Origin: Gammaproteobacteria bacterium
Lineage (GTDB): Bacteria > Pseudomonadota > Gammaproteobacteria > Pseudomonadales > Halieaceae
NCBI GenBank assembly: GCA_024742415.1
Contig: JANSYN010000002.1
Location: forward strand, 310,001 to 374,000
Length of the DNA: 64,000 bases
Direction of reading: 5' to 3'
Below are positions 18,319-27,671 of the stretch, one piece after another. Numbering within the stretch: position 1 is the first letter of the stretch; each line of letters opens with the position of its first letter. The position numbers and the translations under genes were made by a program. The notes under the pieces were generated by a model. That model did no database searches. It had not been told where the DNA came from and saw only the letters and a program-made list of their open reading frames with translations.

Positions 18319-20571
18319 TCAGGCCGGGGCCACCGACACCGGCACGCCGTTGACAACGCAGGTGCTGGACGCTTCATCCAGCGATTCGTCAATCAGGTTG
18401 TTGCAACTCACCCCGGGCAATATCGCGGCCGCATTGGTTTGCGCAGAATCGGCATAGATATGACCAAAGCCGTGGGGAATGCTGATAACACCCGGCATCA
18501 TTTCATCGGTGACCTCTACCGGCACCAGCGCCTGCCCGACATTGGAGGTGACGCGCGCCAGCGCGCCGTCCTGCAGGCCCAGCGCCGATGCATCCGAGGA
18601 ATGCAGCCGCGCTGTGCAGCGATTCTTGCCGCGCACGTAGGGCTTGAGGTTGTGCAGCCAGGAATTCATGTCGCGTACATGGCGTCGTCCAATCAACAGC
18701 ATGTCAGAGGGTTTGCGGCCTTGCGGGGCTTGCACGCGTTGCTCAAAACCCGCACGTAGACGCTGCAGATCATTGGCAAACACCTCATGCAGCAGATCGA
18801 TACGCTGCCCGGGCGTACGCAACATACCTGGCAAGCGGCTCTGCAAGGGGCCCAGATCCATAGAGGCCTGCGGATGCGCCTTGAGGCGCTCCAGCGAAAT
18901 GCCCTCATCGGCAAGACCAAACCAATCGCCATAGGGCCCGCTTCTGATCAACAAGTCGGCGAAACGCTCCGGTGATGTGTCACCGGTTACCGCTGCGGTC
19001 ACTTGCTCTGCGTTCAATGCAACGCCGGCAGACGCTGCGCGCTTGAGCACGGTGTCGACCATTCCCTGGAAAATAAACCCGTCCATTTCATCGCGGCTCA
19101 GGCCAGACATACGGGCCGAGATCTCGAGAATGATCTCGCCCAGGTCTTTCAGCTCAGGTTCTGGCTCAAAGGTTCTGGGCGAATACGATACGTAGTTGCG
19201 CGTTGTGAAGTTCTGGAAGGTCACATCGATGTTGCTGTGTTCCGGGTGCACTGTGCTGGGCAGTATGATGTCAGCCTGACTGGTGGTCTCATTGATGTAA
19301 ATATCCAGCGCAACCATGAAATCCAGGGTGCCCAGCGCCTCGCGAATCCTGTCACCGCGTGGCACCGACAACACCGGGTTACCGCAAATCGTGAGCAGGC
19401 CGTGAACCTCTTCGCCGGGCGCGGTAATCTCCTCGGCCATCAGCGAGGCGGGCAATTCCCCGCAGGTTTCCGGCACACCGCGCACGCGTGAATGCCAACG
19501 GCCATAGGGTTTCACTTCGCCCGGCGCGCCCGGGCCAGAGTCACCGGTGGGTGCGGTAGACAGCATCATGCCACCTGCGGTATCGAAGTTGCCGCTGATC
19601 AAGCTGATCACCATCAACATCCAGTGCGCGGCAAGACCAAACTCCTGGGTGCACAACCCGATGCGGCCATACAGCGCTGCGCCATTGGCAGCCAGGTACG
19701 CATCGACCAACGCACGCAGGTCGCTGGCAGACACACCGGTCACGGCCGCTGTGTTGTCTGCCGTATACGCACTGACCGTTTCCTGCAGTGCCTGCAGGTT
19801 ATCTACGTGCTCCGCCAGATGACCCAGGTCAATCGCATCGCGCAGAAACAGTTCATTGGCAAAGGCCATGAGGAAATAGGCATCTGTGCCGGGCTGTATG
19901 AAGAGGTGCTGGTCGGCAATGGCGGCTGTCTCCGTACGCCGGGGGTCAATCGCGATACAGCGCCCGCCTCGCGCCTGAATCGCGCGCATGGCTGCCTCCA
20001 TATTCGGCGTGCCCAGAATACTGCCCTGTGACACCACCGGATTAGCGCCCATACAAATGAACAGTTCAGTGCGCTCAAGATCCGGAACCGGGAACAGCCA
20101 TTCATGCCCGATAAGCCCCCAGCAGACCATCTGCTGTGGATGCTGATCCACCGTGCCGGCTGAAAAAAACCGTTCGGTGCCCACAGATGCCATCAGCGAT
20201 TGCAGGTAGATGCCGGCAGCAAAATCATGGCCCAGGGGATTACCGACGTAGATGGACAGCGCATCCTTGCCGTAGGTATCACGTATCGCGGTAAACTTGC
20301 TGGCGATGGTGTCAAACGCTTCGGTCCAGGAGATCTGCTCCCAGCCTTGCTTAGTTCTTTTTACCGGATGCCGCAGCCGTTCGCCATCTTCATAGATATA
20401 GTTGAAGGCTTGTGATTTGGCACAGACGTAGCCACGCGAACGGTGATCCTGTGGGTCGCCCTTAATCGAAATGATTTTCTGAGCTGTCCTGTCCACTTCC
20501 ATCACCAGCCCGCAGCAGGCTTCACAGGTAGGGCAAATTCGGCGGATAACCTCAATATTGTTTGCGGACAT
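18319..20571 (-). CDS. Molybdopterin (bis-MGD) oxidoreductase, single subunit (copy 2)
   Basis: This 750-residue paralogue of the enzymes at 11485 and 36461 has its 4Fe-4S ligands at C13, C16, C20 and C50 (CPTCEACC, GYVCAK). At the metal-ligand region it reads AGTVDQHPQQ, with Gln143 where copy 1 has Cys. A dinucleotide-binding domain closes the protein (PGVISIPHGFGHI near the C-terminus). No signal peptide is present. AGGAAG precedes the ATG at 20571. It may share a transcript with the downstream serine hydrolase. Confidence 0.88.
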   Translation of the reverse strand: MSANNIEVIRRICPTCEACCGLVMEVDRTAQKIISIKGDPQDHRSRGYVCAKSQAFNYIYEDGERLRHPVKRTKQGWEQISWTEAFDTIASKFTAIRDTYGKDALSIYVGNPLGHDFAAGIYLQSLMASVGTERFFSAGTVDQHPQQMVCWGLIGHEWLFPVPDLERTELFICMGANPVVSQGSILGTPNMEAAMRAIQARGGRCIAIDPRRTETAAIADQHLFIQPGTDAYFLMAFANELFLRDAIDLGHLAEHVDNLQALQETVSAYTADNTAAVTGVSASDLRALVDAYLAANGAALYGRIGLCTQEFGLAAHWMLMVISLISGNFDTAGGMMLSTAPTGDSGPGAPGEVKPYGRWHSRVRGVPETCGELPASLMAEEITAPGEEVHGLLTICGNPVLSVPRGDRIREALGTLDFMVALDIYINETTSQADIILPSTVHPEHSNIDVTFQNFTTRNYVSYSPRTFEPEPELKDLGEIILEISARMSGLSRDEMDGFIFQGMVDTVLKRAASAGVALNAEQVTAAVTGDTSPERFADLLIRSGPYGDWFGLADEGISLERLKAHPQASMDLGPLQSRLPGMLRTPGQRIDLLHEVFANDLQRLRAGFEQRVQAPQGRKPSDMLLIGRRHVRDMNSWLHNLKPYVRGKNRCTARLHSSDASALGLQDGALARVTSNVGQALVPVEVTDEMMPGVISIPHGFGHIYADSAQTNAAAILPGVSCNNLIDESLDEASSTCVVNGVPVSVAPA

Positions 20572-20791
20572 GCATTCTTCCTGTACGGCTGTTCGTGCTC
20601 ATTCTGGTTGGGTTTGCGCACGTTGTGTTTTGCCAACACGGCAATTGGCGAACACGCGGGTTTGCCAAAATTGCAGGGCCGGCTGTGTTGGATGCCGCTT
20701 CGCGAAACTGTGCTCCACAAGGCCGGCGACTGCGCGGCACGCCACCGCAACCGGCCATGGCCGTGTTTGGCGGCGTCTTGTCAGCGCGCCA

Positions 20792-21334
20792 TTAAAGCAC
20801 AGGCATGCGTAACTTCTGTCCGACGTAGATTTTGTCCGGGTCGGTCAGCATCGGCTGGTTAGCCTCGAAAATAGCGGTGTACTTGCTGGCAGCACCGTAG
20901 TGCGCCTGCGCGATTTTGCCCAGCGTGTCGCCGGCCTGCACGGTGTAAAACGTGGATTCCGCCGATGGCGCTGGTGACTCAGTCGCTGCAGCTGCCGCTG
21001 TCGGCGCGGCCGCCGCTACCTGGGGCACCTGCAACTGGCAATCGACCTGCTCAATACCAAACTGATTGCCTGCGCAGAGCACGATCTTCTCGAGTGCTTC
21101 CTGGCTGGGAGCGCTGCCGGTCAAAACCACGGTGCCGCCATTGACGGCAACGTTGACGATCTCTCCATCAACGGCAAGCGCCGCGATAGACTTCTCAATA
21201 TTCGCCTGGCGCAACTCGTCGATACGCGCCTGGGGAATCTCGTCGGTTTGGGTCGCAGCCTCTGTGTTTGTGCTACCCAGCACTTTCTCTGTCAACGCCT
21301 CTCCGGCATCTTTCACAAAATCGAACATTCCCAT
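20792..21334 (-). CDS. kbp: BON-LysM protein, Kbp (YgaU) orthologue
   Basis: The 180-residue protein begins MGMFDFVKDAGEAL, as does E. coli Kbp/YgaU, the cytoplasmic potassium-binding protein. It has a BON domain (about 45-95), an Ala/Pro-rich linker and a C-terminal LysM domain (FYTVQAGDTLGKIAQ to DKIYVGQKLRMP). The linker is longer than in E. coli. AGGAGAG precedes the ATG at 21334. The frame stays open upstream, but the N-terminal match decides the start. Confidence 0.88.
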   Translation of the reverse strand: MGMFDFVKDAGEALTEKVLGSTNTEAATQTDEIPQARIDELRQANIEKSIAALAVDGEIVNVAVNGGTVVLTGSAPSQEALEKIVLCAGNQFGIEQVDCQLQVPQVAAAAPTAAAAATESPAPSAESTFYTVQAGDTLGKIAQAHYGAASKYTAIFEANQPMLTDPDKIYVGQKLRMPVL

Positions 21335-21591
21335 GGCTTTGCTCTCCTGATTCATCCGTTGAATTGGCTCGCTGAACTGGCTTCGTCGGTGCGCCGGGCG
21401 CCTCGCGGCGCAACGTAGGCAACTATAACGCAAAACATGGCGGGCGTAAGAGCCGCGTTGCACAGGGATGGAGCCACAGAAAGGGGGGGGGCCGAGCTGC
21501 GCGCCCGCCTTGTCGCGAACAACGCAAAATGACAACTAACACACCATGTTGGGAATTTACATTTACAGGCACGGTGGTTAGGGTGGGCGAC

Positions 21592-22413
21592 ATGAAAACC
21601 ACCAGATCAGGGCGTTCCCGCCTCATGCAACAACCCAGTTTCGACAGCCACTTTGGCAGCATCCATCACCGGCTTGCGGCGCTTTGCACGGTACTTGCCC
21701 TCACCGCCTGTACCAGCGTGGACCCTGAGCACCTGGCCCGCGAAGAGCAGCGTCACGAACAACTGCTCGGCGCCATACAAACGTGCCTTGCCAACCAGCA
21801 GGACACAGCTTCTGCACTGGCTGCACAGACCGAGTTACTGGCACGGCAAAGTGAGCAGATTGCAGCCATACCGATCACACAACCCGAAGCGCCTCGCGTT
21901 ACCGGGCCCACGGCAAGTCCCATCTGTACAGTGATTGAATCCAATGATGGCGAACCGGACGACAAGAAGCTGCTGGTAGGCGCACTGGAACAGGTCTGGA
22001 TGCCCAACCTGGAGCTGGAGCTGCCGGCGCGTATCGACACCGGCGCCGAGACGTCCTCACTGGACGCGCGCAACATCGAGCCGTTTGAGCGTAACGGCAA
22101 GCGCTGGGTGCGCTTTGAGATAACCCACCCGGAGACCAACGAGCCGCTGGTGCTGGAACGCAAACGCGAGCGTGTTGTGTCTATCGTCCAGGCCAACTCG
22201 CCAGAGCCAGAACGCCGCCAGGTGATCAAACTCGGCGTGGTGATTGGTTCTGTCCGCCAAACCGCCGAGTTTACCCTGAGTAACCGCAGTCACCTGGACT
22301 ACCAGGTACTTATCGGCCGTAATGTGCTGCAGGATGTCATGGTGGTGGATGTGAGCAAGACCAATATGGCGCCGCCTGTTGTACCCGAAGATACAACAGC
22401 ACAGGCCAATTGA
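21592..22413 (+). CDS. Retropepsin-like aspartic peptidase lipoprotein (ATP-dependent zinc protease/RimB family)
   Basis: The protein has an N-terminal lipoprotein signal (CTVLALTAC), a helical linker (residues about 45-95) and a C-terminal retropepsin-like fold with the catalytic ARIDTGAETSSLDA motif and LIGRNVLQDVMVVD. This family (DUF785) is encoded beside RimK-like ATP-grasp ligases. It would act in the periplasm, bound to a membrane. ATG at 21592 follows AGGGTGGG. ATG at 21625 is an alternative that gives a shorter signal. It is the first gene of a three-gene operon and nearly abuts the next start. Confidence 0.82.
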   Translation: MKTTRSGRSRLMQQPSFDSHFGSIHHRLAALCTVLALTACTSVDPEHLAREEQRHEQLLGAIQTCLANQQDTASALAAQTELLARQSEQIAAIPITQPEAPRVTGPTASPICTVIESNDGEPDDKKLLVGALEQVWMPNLELELPARIDTGAETSSLDARNIEPFERNGKRWVRFEITHPETNEPLVLERKRERVVSIVQANSPEPERRQVIKLGVVIGSVRQTAEFTLSNRSHLDYQVLIGRNVLQDVMVVDVSKTNMAPPVVPEDTTAQAN

Positions 22414-22418
22414 CAGCC

Positions 22419-23939
22419 ATGGGCAGAAAATCCAACTTCTACCTGATCCTGTTTCTGCTTGCGTTGGGCGGGTCGCTGATCGCCTTGTTACGTCACATGG
22501 AAACCGGCATGCCACTGTTGCCCGGTCAGGAGCAGCTCGTATGGCAGGTTGAGGCGCGCATCGACTTCGAAGCCAGCGGCGAACCGGTTACCGCGAGCCT
22601 CAGTATTCCGGATGAAAAACTCCCGGGCTTCGAGATGTTTGAAGAGCACGCCGCATCACCGGGCTATGGTTTTTCCATTAACGACAAGAAAGGCGCGCGC
22701 CGCGCAGAGTGGACCAAGCGGGATCCGCTGGGTGATCAATCGCTGTACTACAGCGTGCAGTTCCTCAAATCGCCTTTCAATGACGGCACACAGAAGGCGC
22801 CATTGAAAGCCCGCGAGATCCCCGAATACTGGGACGAAGCACTGACCCTCGCGGCCGATGTCGTGCTCGATCGCGCGCGCGAAACATCAAGCTCCGCCAC
22901 CAGCCTGACACGCGAGCTCATCAAACTGCTCAATGCAGGCAACGATGACCAGAATACCGCGCTGCTGCTATCCACTGACAGCGATCGTGCGCAACTGCTG
23001 ATAGAACTGCTCAGCAAGGAAGGCATTGCCACGCGTTCAGTGATGGGCCTCTACCTCGAAGATGCACGCCGGCGCCAAACACTGACGCCGATGGTTGAAG
23101 TCTGGTCGGGCGAACAATGGGTGCTGTTCAACCCCGAGTCAGGCGAAACCGGTGTACCTGAAGATTTGCTGCTGTGGCACCGCGGCGGCCTGTCTGTGCT
23201 CGACGTCAGCGGCGGCAGCCGCTCGCGCCTGAGCTTTTCGATGATCCGGCAATCCATGCCGGCAACACACCTGGCCAATGTCAGCGACGAGAACAGCCTC
23301 TTCAGTGCAATCGGTGTGCATCGGCTACCGGTAGAAGAGCAAAGCATGTTCAAGCTGCTGCTGCTTTTGCCGCTGGGCGCGGCGGTCGTCGTGTTTATGC
23401 GCGTGATTATCGGCATCCGCACGGCGGGCACCTTTATGCCCATTCTCATCTCGCTTGCGTTCCTGCAAACGTCGCTGGTACCTGGCCTGGTCAGTTTTAT
23501 CTCGGTGGTTGCAATCGGCCTGTTACTCAGGGGTTACCTGTCGCGATTAAACCTGCTGCTGGTGGCGCGTATCGCCACGCTGATCGTGCTGGTGATCTTT
23601 GTTATTTCCATACTCAGCATTATCGGGTACCAGATGGGCTATGCCACCGGCATGACGATCACCTTCTTCCCGATGATTATTATCGCGTGGACGATAGAGC
23701 GCATGTCGATTCTCTGGGAAGAGGAAGGACCCAAGGAAGTATTACTGCAGGGCGGCGGCAGCCTCTTGGTCGCCATTCTGGCCTACATGATGATGCAGTC
23801 TACGCTGCTGAAACACCTGACCTTTAACTTCCCTGAACTGAACCTCGTGCTGCTCGCACTCATTCTTGCCATGGGCAATTACACCGGCTATCGCTTCAGT
23901 GAACTGCGCCGCTTCCGCGACATGGAACCGCCGCATTGA
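22419..23939 (+). CDS. Inactive transglutaminase-like/7TM membrane protein
   Basis: This 506-residue protein has an N-terminal membrane helix (FYLILFLLALGGSLIALL), a periplasmic transglutaminase-like domain (about 40-290) and a C-terminal block of about seven membrane helices (from FKLLLLLPLGAAVVVF). It matches the two-part family in which a catalytically inactive transglutaminase is fused to 7TM. ATG at 22419 was chosen over the TTG at 22410. The gene lies between the retropepsin-like and ATP-grasp genes, and its stop overlaps the next start, so the three proteins probably work together. Confidence 0.82.
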   Translation: MGRKSNFYLILFLLALGGSLIALLRHMETGMPLLPGQEQLVWQVEARIDFEASGEPVTASLSIPDEKLPGFEMFEEHAASPGYGFSINDKKGARRAEWTKRDPLGDQSLYYSVQFLKSPFNDGTQKAPLKAREIPEYWDEALTLAADVVLDRARETSSSATSLTRELIKLLNAGNDDQNTALLLSTDSDRAQLLIELLSKEGIATRSVMGLYLEDARRRQTLTPMVEVWSGEQWVLFNPESGETGVPEDLLLWHRGGLSVLDVSGGSRSRLSFSMIRQSMPATHLANVSDENSLFSAIGVHRLPVEEQSMFKLLLLLPLGAAVVVFMRVIIGIRTAGTFMPILISLAFLQTSLVPGLVSFISVVAIGLLLRGYLSRLNLLLVARIATLIVLVIFVISILSIIGYQMGYATGMTITFFPMIIIAWTIERMSILWEEEGPKEVLLQGGGSLLVAILAYMMMQSTLLKHLTFNFPELNLVLLALILAMGNYTGYRFSELRRFRDMEPPH

Positions 23940-24904
23940 TCGCCCTGTGGCACAACTACCAGCGCATGCGTAGCACCGGCGTGCTGGGCATGAATTGCCG
24001 CAACGTCGAATTTATCAGTCGCTACAATGAGCGGCGCCTTTACCCGCTGGTGGATGACAAACTACAAACCAAGTTGCTGGCGCAGGACTACGGCGTGCCT
24101 ACGCCAAAACTGCAGTTCGTGGTCAACACACAGCACGAGGTCAACGGCATTGAAAGCAAACTGGAAGCGCTGGACAGCTTCGTCCTGAAACCCGCCGAGG
24201 GTTCCGGTGGCAAGGGCATCCTGGTTGTGACCGGGCGCGCGGGTGAGAACTTCGTCAAGGCCTCTGGCGCGGAGATCTCCATCGCCGACGTTAAGCGGCA
24301 CATGACCAACACACTGGCGGGCCTGCATTCCCTTGGCGGGCGAGCCGACGTCGTGATCGTGGAAGATGTGATCGCCTTTGACGACCAGTTTGCCGGCTAT
24401 TCTTTCGAGGGCGTACCCGATATTCGCATCGTAGTATTTCGCGGCTACCCCGTGATGGCCATGATGCGGCTGGCAACGCACGCCTCTGACGGCAAGGCCA
24501 ATCTGCACCAGGGCGCGGTAGGTGTTGGGTTGGCGATTGACTCGGGGCGCTGTCTCAATGCGGTACAGCACAGTCGCCGCGTGACGCACCACCCCGACAC
24601 CGGCCTGGACCTTGGCAAGATCGACATTCCTGGCTGGCGCGACCTGCTGCTGTTGGCCGCGCAGTGTCACGACATGACCGGACTGGGCTATCTCGGCGCC
24701 GATATCGTACTGGATAAAAACCTGGGGCCGCAGCTCCTGGAACTCAATGCACGTCCTGGCCTGTCAATTCAGATCGCCAATGGCCGCGGCCTGCTGCCGC
24801 GCTTGCGGCATCTGGAAACGCTACCAGACAGCCGCCGCTGGCAGGCAGCCAGGCGCGTGGACTATGTCATCGAGCATTTTCGCGAGGACGCAACCGCGCA
24901 CTGA
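23936..24904 (+). CDS. RimK-like ATP-grasp ligase (alpha-L-glutamate ligase-like)
   Basis: The 322-residue ATP-grasp protein has family signatures: STGVLGMNCRN at the start, VLKPAEGSGGKGILVV (ATP-binding loop), and DIVLDKNLGPQLLELNARPGLSIQIAN (metal-binding end). Such enzymes join an amino acid to a peptide or protein carboxylate. The TTG start at 23936 overlaps the upstream stop (TTGA), which fixes translational coupling. The substrate is unknown. With the membrane partner and protease it may form an add-and-remove modification system. Confidence 0.85.
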   Translation: MIALWHNYQRMRSTGVLGMNCRNVEFISRYNERRLYPLVDDKLQTKLLAQDYGVPTPKLQFVVNTQHEVNGIESKLEALDSFVLKPAEGSGGKGILVVTGRAGENFVKASGAEISIADVKRHMTNTLAGLHSLGGRADVVIVEDVIAFDDQFAGYSFEGVPDIRIVVFRGYPVMAMMRLATHASDGKANLHQGAVGVGLAIDSGRCLNAVQHSRRVTHHPDTGLDLGKIDIPGWRDLLLLAAQCHDMTGLGYLGADIVLDKNLGPQLLELNARPGLSIQIANGRGLLPRLRHLETLPDSRRWQAARRVDYVIEHFREDATAH

Positions 24905-24962
24905 CACGCACTGCACAGATCACCAACCCAAAACCCAAAGACACACAGGCCACAACGCAAAA

Positions 24963-24990
24963 CGCCGCCGGGAACACATTCCCGACGGCG
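24963..24990 (-). terminator. Terminator for the TonB-dependent receptor gene
   Basis: The 12-bp arms CGCCGCCGGGAA and TTCCCGACGGCG (one mismatch) flank a CACA loop. On the minus strand the hairpin is followed by TTTTGCG. It lies between the convergent ATP-grasp and receptor genes. Confidence 0.65.
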
Positions 24991-25017
24991 CAGCAAACGC
25001 GTTGCCTGAGGCAGTAA

Positions 25018-27240
25018 TCAGAACTCGTAGGTCAGCGTCACGCCGAAGTTCTGCGGCTCGTTATACTGGCCAAAGGAGGAAATCGGCGGAATGAGTACTG
25101 CACGTCGATAACGCTCATCACCCAGGTTACGTCCATAGACTGAAATCGTCAGCGCGTTGTCATCATCAGCGAATCGGTAATCGATGTTCGCGTTCCAGAA
25201 GCCCAGCGCATCGACCTCACCCAGGGGGTCGTTGTTAAAGATCGTGACGTACTCATCACGCCAGCTGTAGTTCACGTTGTAAGACATCTCGCTGTTCTGG
25301 AAAAGCGAGTGCACATAGCTCAGGCCCGCCCCAAAGGTGAACTCCGGCGTATTACGCATTTCCAGTGCACTGCCGTCGGGCGCAATGCCGGGAATATCCG
25401 GAATCAGGAACTCGTCGTAGCCGGCGTCCAGGTAACCCGCCTGCCCGAAGAACGTCAGCCCCTCAAACAACAGCGCTGTCACTTCAAGCTCTGCGCCGTC
25501 CATGGAAGCATCCGAGGCGTTCAAAACCACGGTGTCCACGTTGCCATCCGGGTCGGCAACAATCACTTCTTCCTGCTTATCTTTGTATTCGCTGCTGAAG
25601 ATCGCGAGGTTCATGCGCAGGCGATCATTCAGGATCGTGCTTTTCAGGCCGACCTCGTAGGTTTCAACCGTTTCCGGGTCGAAGCCGCGAATGTTTTCGG
25701 CAGAAGTGATCCGGCCGAAGAAACCGCCGCTCTTGAAACCTTCCGAATAGGAGGCATACGCCATCACGCTGTCAGTCAGGTCATACTGCACGCCAATACG
25801 GGGAGAGAATTCCGCGTAATCGTCATCCCCGGTGACTACGTCACCCGGCGGGCTCAACGGAGAACCGTCCGCGAACAGGAAGGCCTGGCCCACCGGCGTC
25901 AGGAGTTTTTCTTCGTACGTGTAACGACCGCCCAGATTCAGTGTCAGCCTGTCAGTGACTGACCAGTCGGCGCTGGCAAACACCGCCAATGACTCTGTCT
26001 CACCGTGTTGGCTGATGGTGCCCACACTGCCCTCGGGCAGGCCAGCCAGAAATTCAAACAAATCAAACGTGAAAGACTGCGCGTCGTATTCGGAATCCCA
26101 ATAGTACAGGCCGGTGGTCAGCTCGACATCACCGATAGAGCCGCTTACACGCAGCTCCTGGCTGAACTGTTCATAGGCGGTGTCGCTTTCGATAGAGAGA
26201 AACTCGAAGGCGTTGGCGTCGTACTCCAGGCGGGTAAACTCGTTACGGTTGATGTAGCCGGTAATCGAGGTCAGCGTCCAGTCACCCACGGTGTAGTTGA
26301 AGGTCAGGTTATAGAAATCGTTGGTGGTTTCGGCATTGTTGGGCGCGTTTTGCGAGTTGTTGTCTTCGTCGCTGCCGGTATCGAAAGCGCTGCAACCGCT
26401 GGTATCTGGCAAAAAGAAGGAACAGGCGAAGTCCGGGCCATCGACGTCGTCTGCGGTCTTGTTAAAGTTGGCCCAGGCACCCACCTCCGAATGATCCTCG
26501 ATACGCTCATAGGTGAACATCATGTTGAAGTTGTCGGTGAAGTCGTAATCGATAGTGGCGCCAAGGTTCTGGTAATCCTGGCCACCGGCGTCGTCGTTGT
26601 AGGTTGTGTTGTAGATGTGACCATCGCTTTGCAGCTTGGAAGCAAACACTTTCAGGCCACCGTCTTCATTTAACGGAGCGTTAAATACACCGCGTATGTC
26701 CTGTCGGCCAAAATCGCCCCAGGTACCCTGCACCCTGGCGCCCCATTCGCGCGTCGGTTTGGTGCGGATGATATTGATCGCACCGCCGATGGTGTTCTTG
26801 CCAAAAAGTGTGCCCTGCGGGCCACGCAACACTTCCATACGCTCGATATCGAAGTTTTCCAGTATCTGGCCCGAGTTAGTGCCCAGGTAGACACCGTCGA
26901 TCAACACGCCAATACCCGGGTCGAGGCTTTTGTCGATCTCCTGGTAGCTGACACCTCGAATGGCGATCGCCGCACCGCCCTGCAGGGCGGTTACCTTGTC
27001 AATAAGCAGGTTGGGAACAAACTGCTGGATGTCTTGCAGATTGCGCACGCTGGAACGCTGCAGTTCCTGTGTTAGCGCAGTGACTGCCACCGGCACGGTC
27101 TGGATGGTTTCTTCCCGCTTGCGCGCAGTGACAATCACTTCTTCAAGTGCCAACGCCGCCTGCTGCGCAATCGCCACAGAGGGCGCCACGGAGGAGGCAA
27201 GTACGGCGGCAGACAGTATCTTCAGGGTGGTTTTGTACAT
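25018..27240 (-). CDS. TonB-dependent outer-membrane receptor
   Basis: The 740-residue protein has a signal peptide (to AIAQQ), a TonB-box-like region (LEEVIVTARKREE), a plug domain (VPVAVTAL to IERMEVLRGPQGTLFGKNTIGGAINI) and a 22-strand barrel ending with aromatic Phe (GVTLTYEF). The plug text is typical of receptors in steroid-, terpenoid- and aromatic-degrading proteobacteria, but the ligand cannot be read from sequence. GGAGA precedes the ATG. It is divergent from the BKACE gene, with a 431-bp gap. Confidence 0.93.
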   Translation of the reverse strand: MYKTTLKILSAAVLASSVAPSVAIAQQAALALEEVIVTARKREETIQTVPVAVTALTQELQRSSVRNLQDIQQFVPNLLIDKVTALQGGAAIAIRGVSYQEIDKSLDPGIGVLIDGVYLGTNSGQILENFDIERMEVLRGPQGTLFGKNTIGGAINIIRTKPTREWGARVQGTWGDFGRQDIRGVFNAPLNEDGGLKVFASKLQSDGHIYNTTYNDDAGGQDYQNLGATIDYDFTDNFNMMFTYERIEDHSEVGAWANFNKTADDVDGPDFACSFFLPDTSGCSAFDTGSDEDNNSQNAPNNAETTNDFYNLTFNYTVGDWTLTSITGYINRNEFTRLEYDANAFEFLSIESDTAYEQFSQELRVSGSIGDVELTTGLYYWDSEYDAQSFTFDLFEFLAGLPEGSVGTISQHGETESLAVFASADWSVTDRLTLNLGGRYTYEEKLLTPVGQAFLFADGSPLSPPGDVVTGDDDYAEFSPRIGVQYDLTDSVMAYASYSEGFKSGGFFGRITSAENIRGFDPETVETYEVGLKSTILNDRLRMNLAIFSSEYKDKQEEVIVADPDGNVDTVVLNASDASMDGAELEVTALLFEGLTFFGQAGYLDAGYDEFLIPDIPGIAPDGSALEMRNTPEFTFGAGLSYVHSLFQNSEMSYNVNYSWRDEYVTIFNNDPLGEVDALGFWNANIDYRFADDDNALTISVYGRNLGDERYRRAVLIPPISSFGQYNEPQNFGVTLTYEF

Positions 27241-27671
27241 GTGTGTCTCCAGACTTTGGTTACTATTATTTACAGGTCGACCACGTCAAGTGCGCTGGCA
27301 GGGCCTGTCTTGGGAAGACGCTCTTTGATTCACTTGCGCGGGCGACTTGCGATCATCCGCGCCATGTGCGGTTATAAAAAACCGGACATACTGTTTAATT
27401 TATCACCATAGCTGGACAAATACAAAACAGCCGCCGGGCGGCGGGCCACCCGGCTGTGAGGCCGCTGCGGCCGCGGCCTGCGGGGGCGACCGGGCCGTGT
27501 GCGGGTGCCGCCTGGCCCGTGCGTCCACTTTTTGCCCAGCCTATGCCAGCGCCGTCTGTCGAGATGCTTGTCTGGCATACTGGCGGCCTGCACATTGTGA
27601 GCGCGTACTCATCTGCCCGGCGGACAGGCGCACTGACATTACTCAACCTCCCCAGGAGCAGGCTGTCACCT
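27241..27671. other. Divergent promoter region between receptor and BKACE genes
   Basis: No gene is supported in these 431 bp. An AT-rich patch with GGTTACTATT (about 27258-27267) lies just upstream of the receptor, a second AT-rich stretch lies at 27370-27410, and a very GC-rich, hairpin-prone segment lies at about 27440-27510. The plus frame is open from 27456, but the family start is at 27672. Confidence 0.5.

Noticed and set aside
19492-20031. Plus-strand open frame opposite molybdopterin oxidoreductase copy 2
   Set aside because: It is antisense to a strongly supported gene and has no recognisable domain. The same holds for many long antisense frames in this GC-rich DNA.
27456-27671. 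N-terminal extension of the BKACE enzyme
   Set aside because: The upstream frame is open because of high GC and has an Arg/Pro/Ala-rich, non-family text. The family match begins at 27672.
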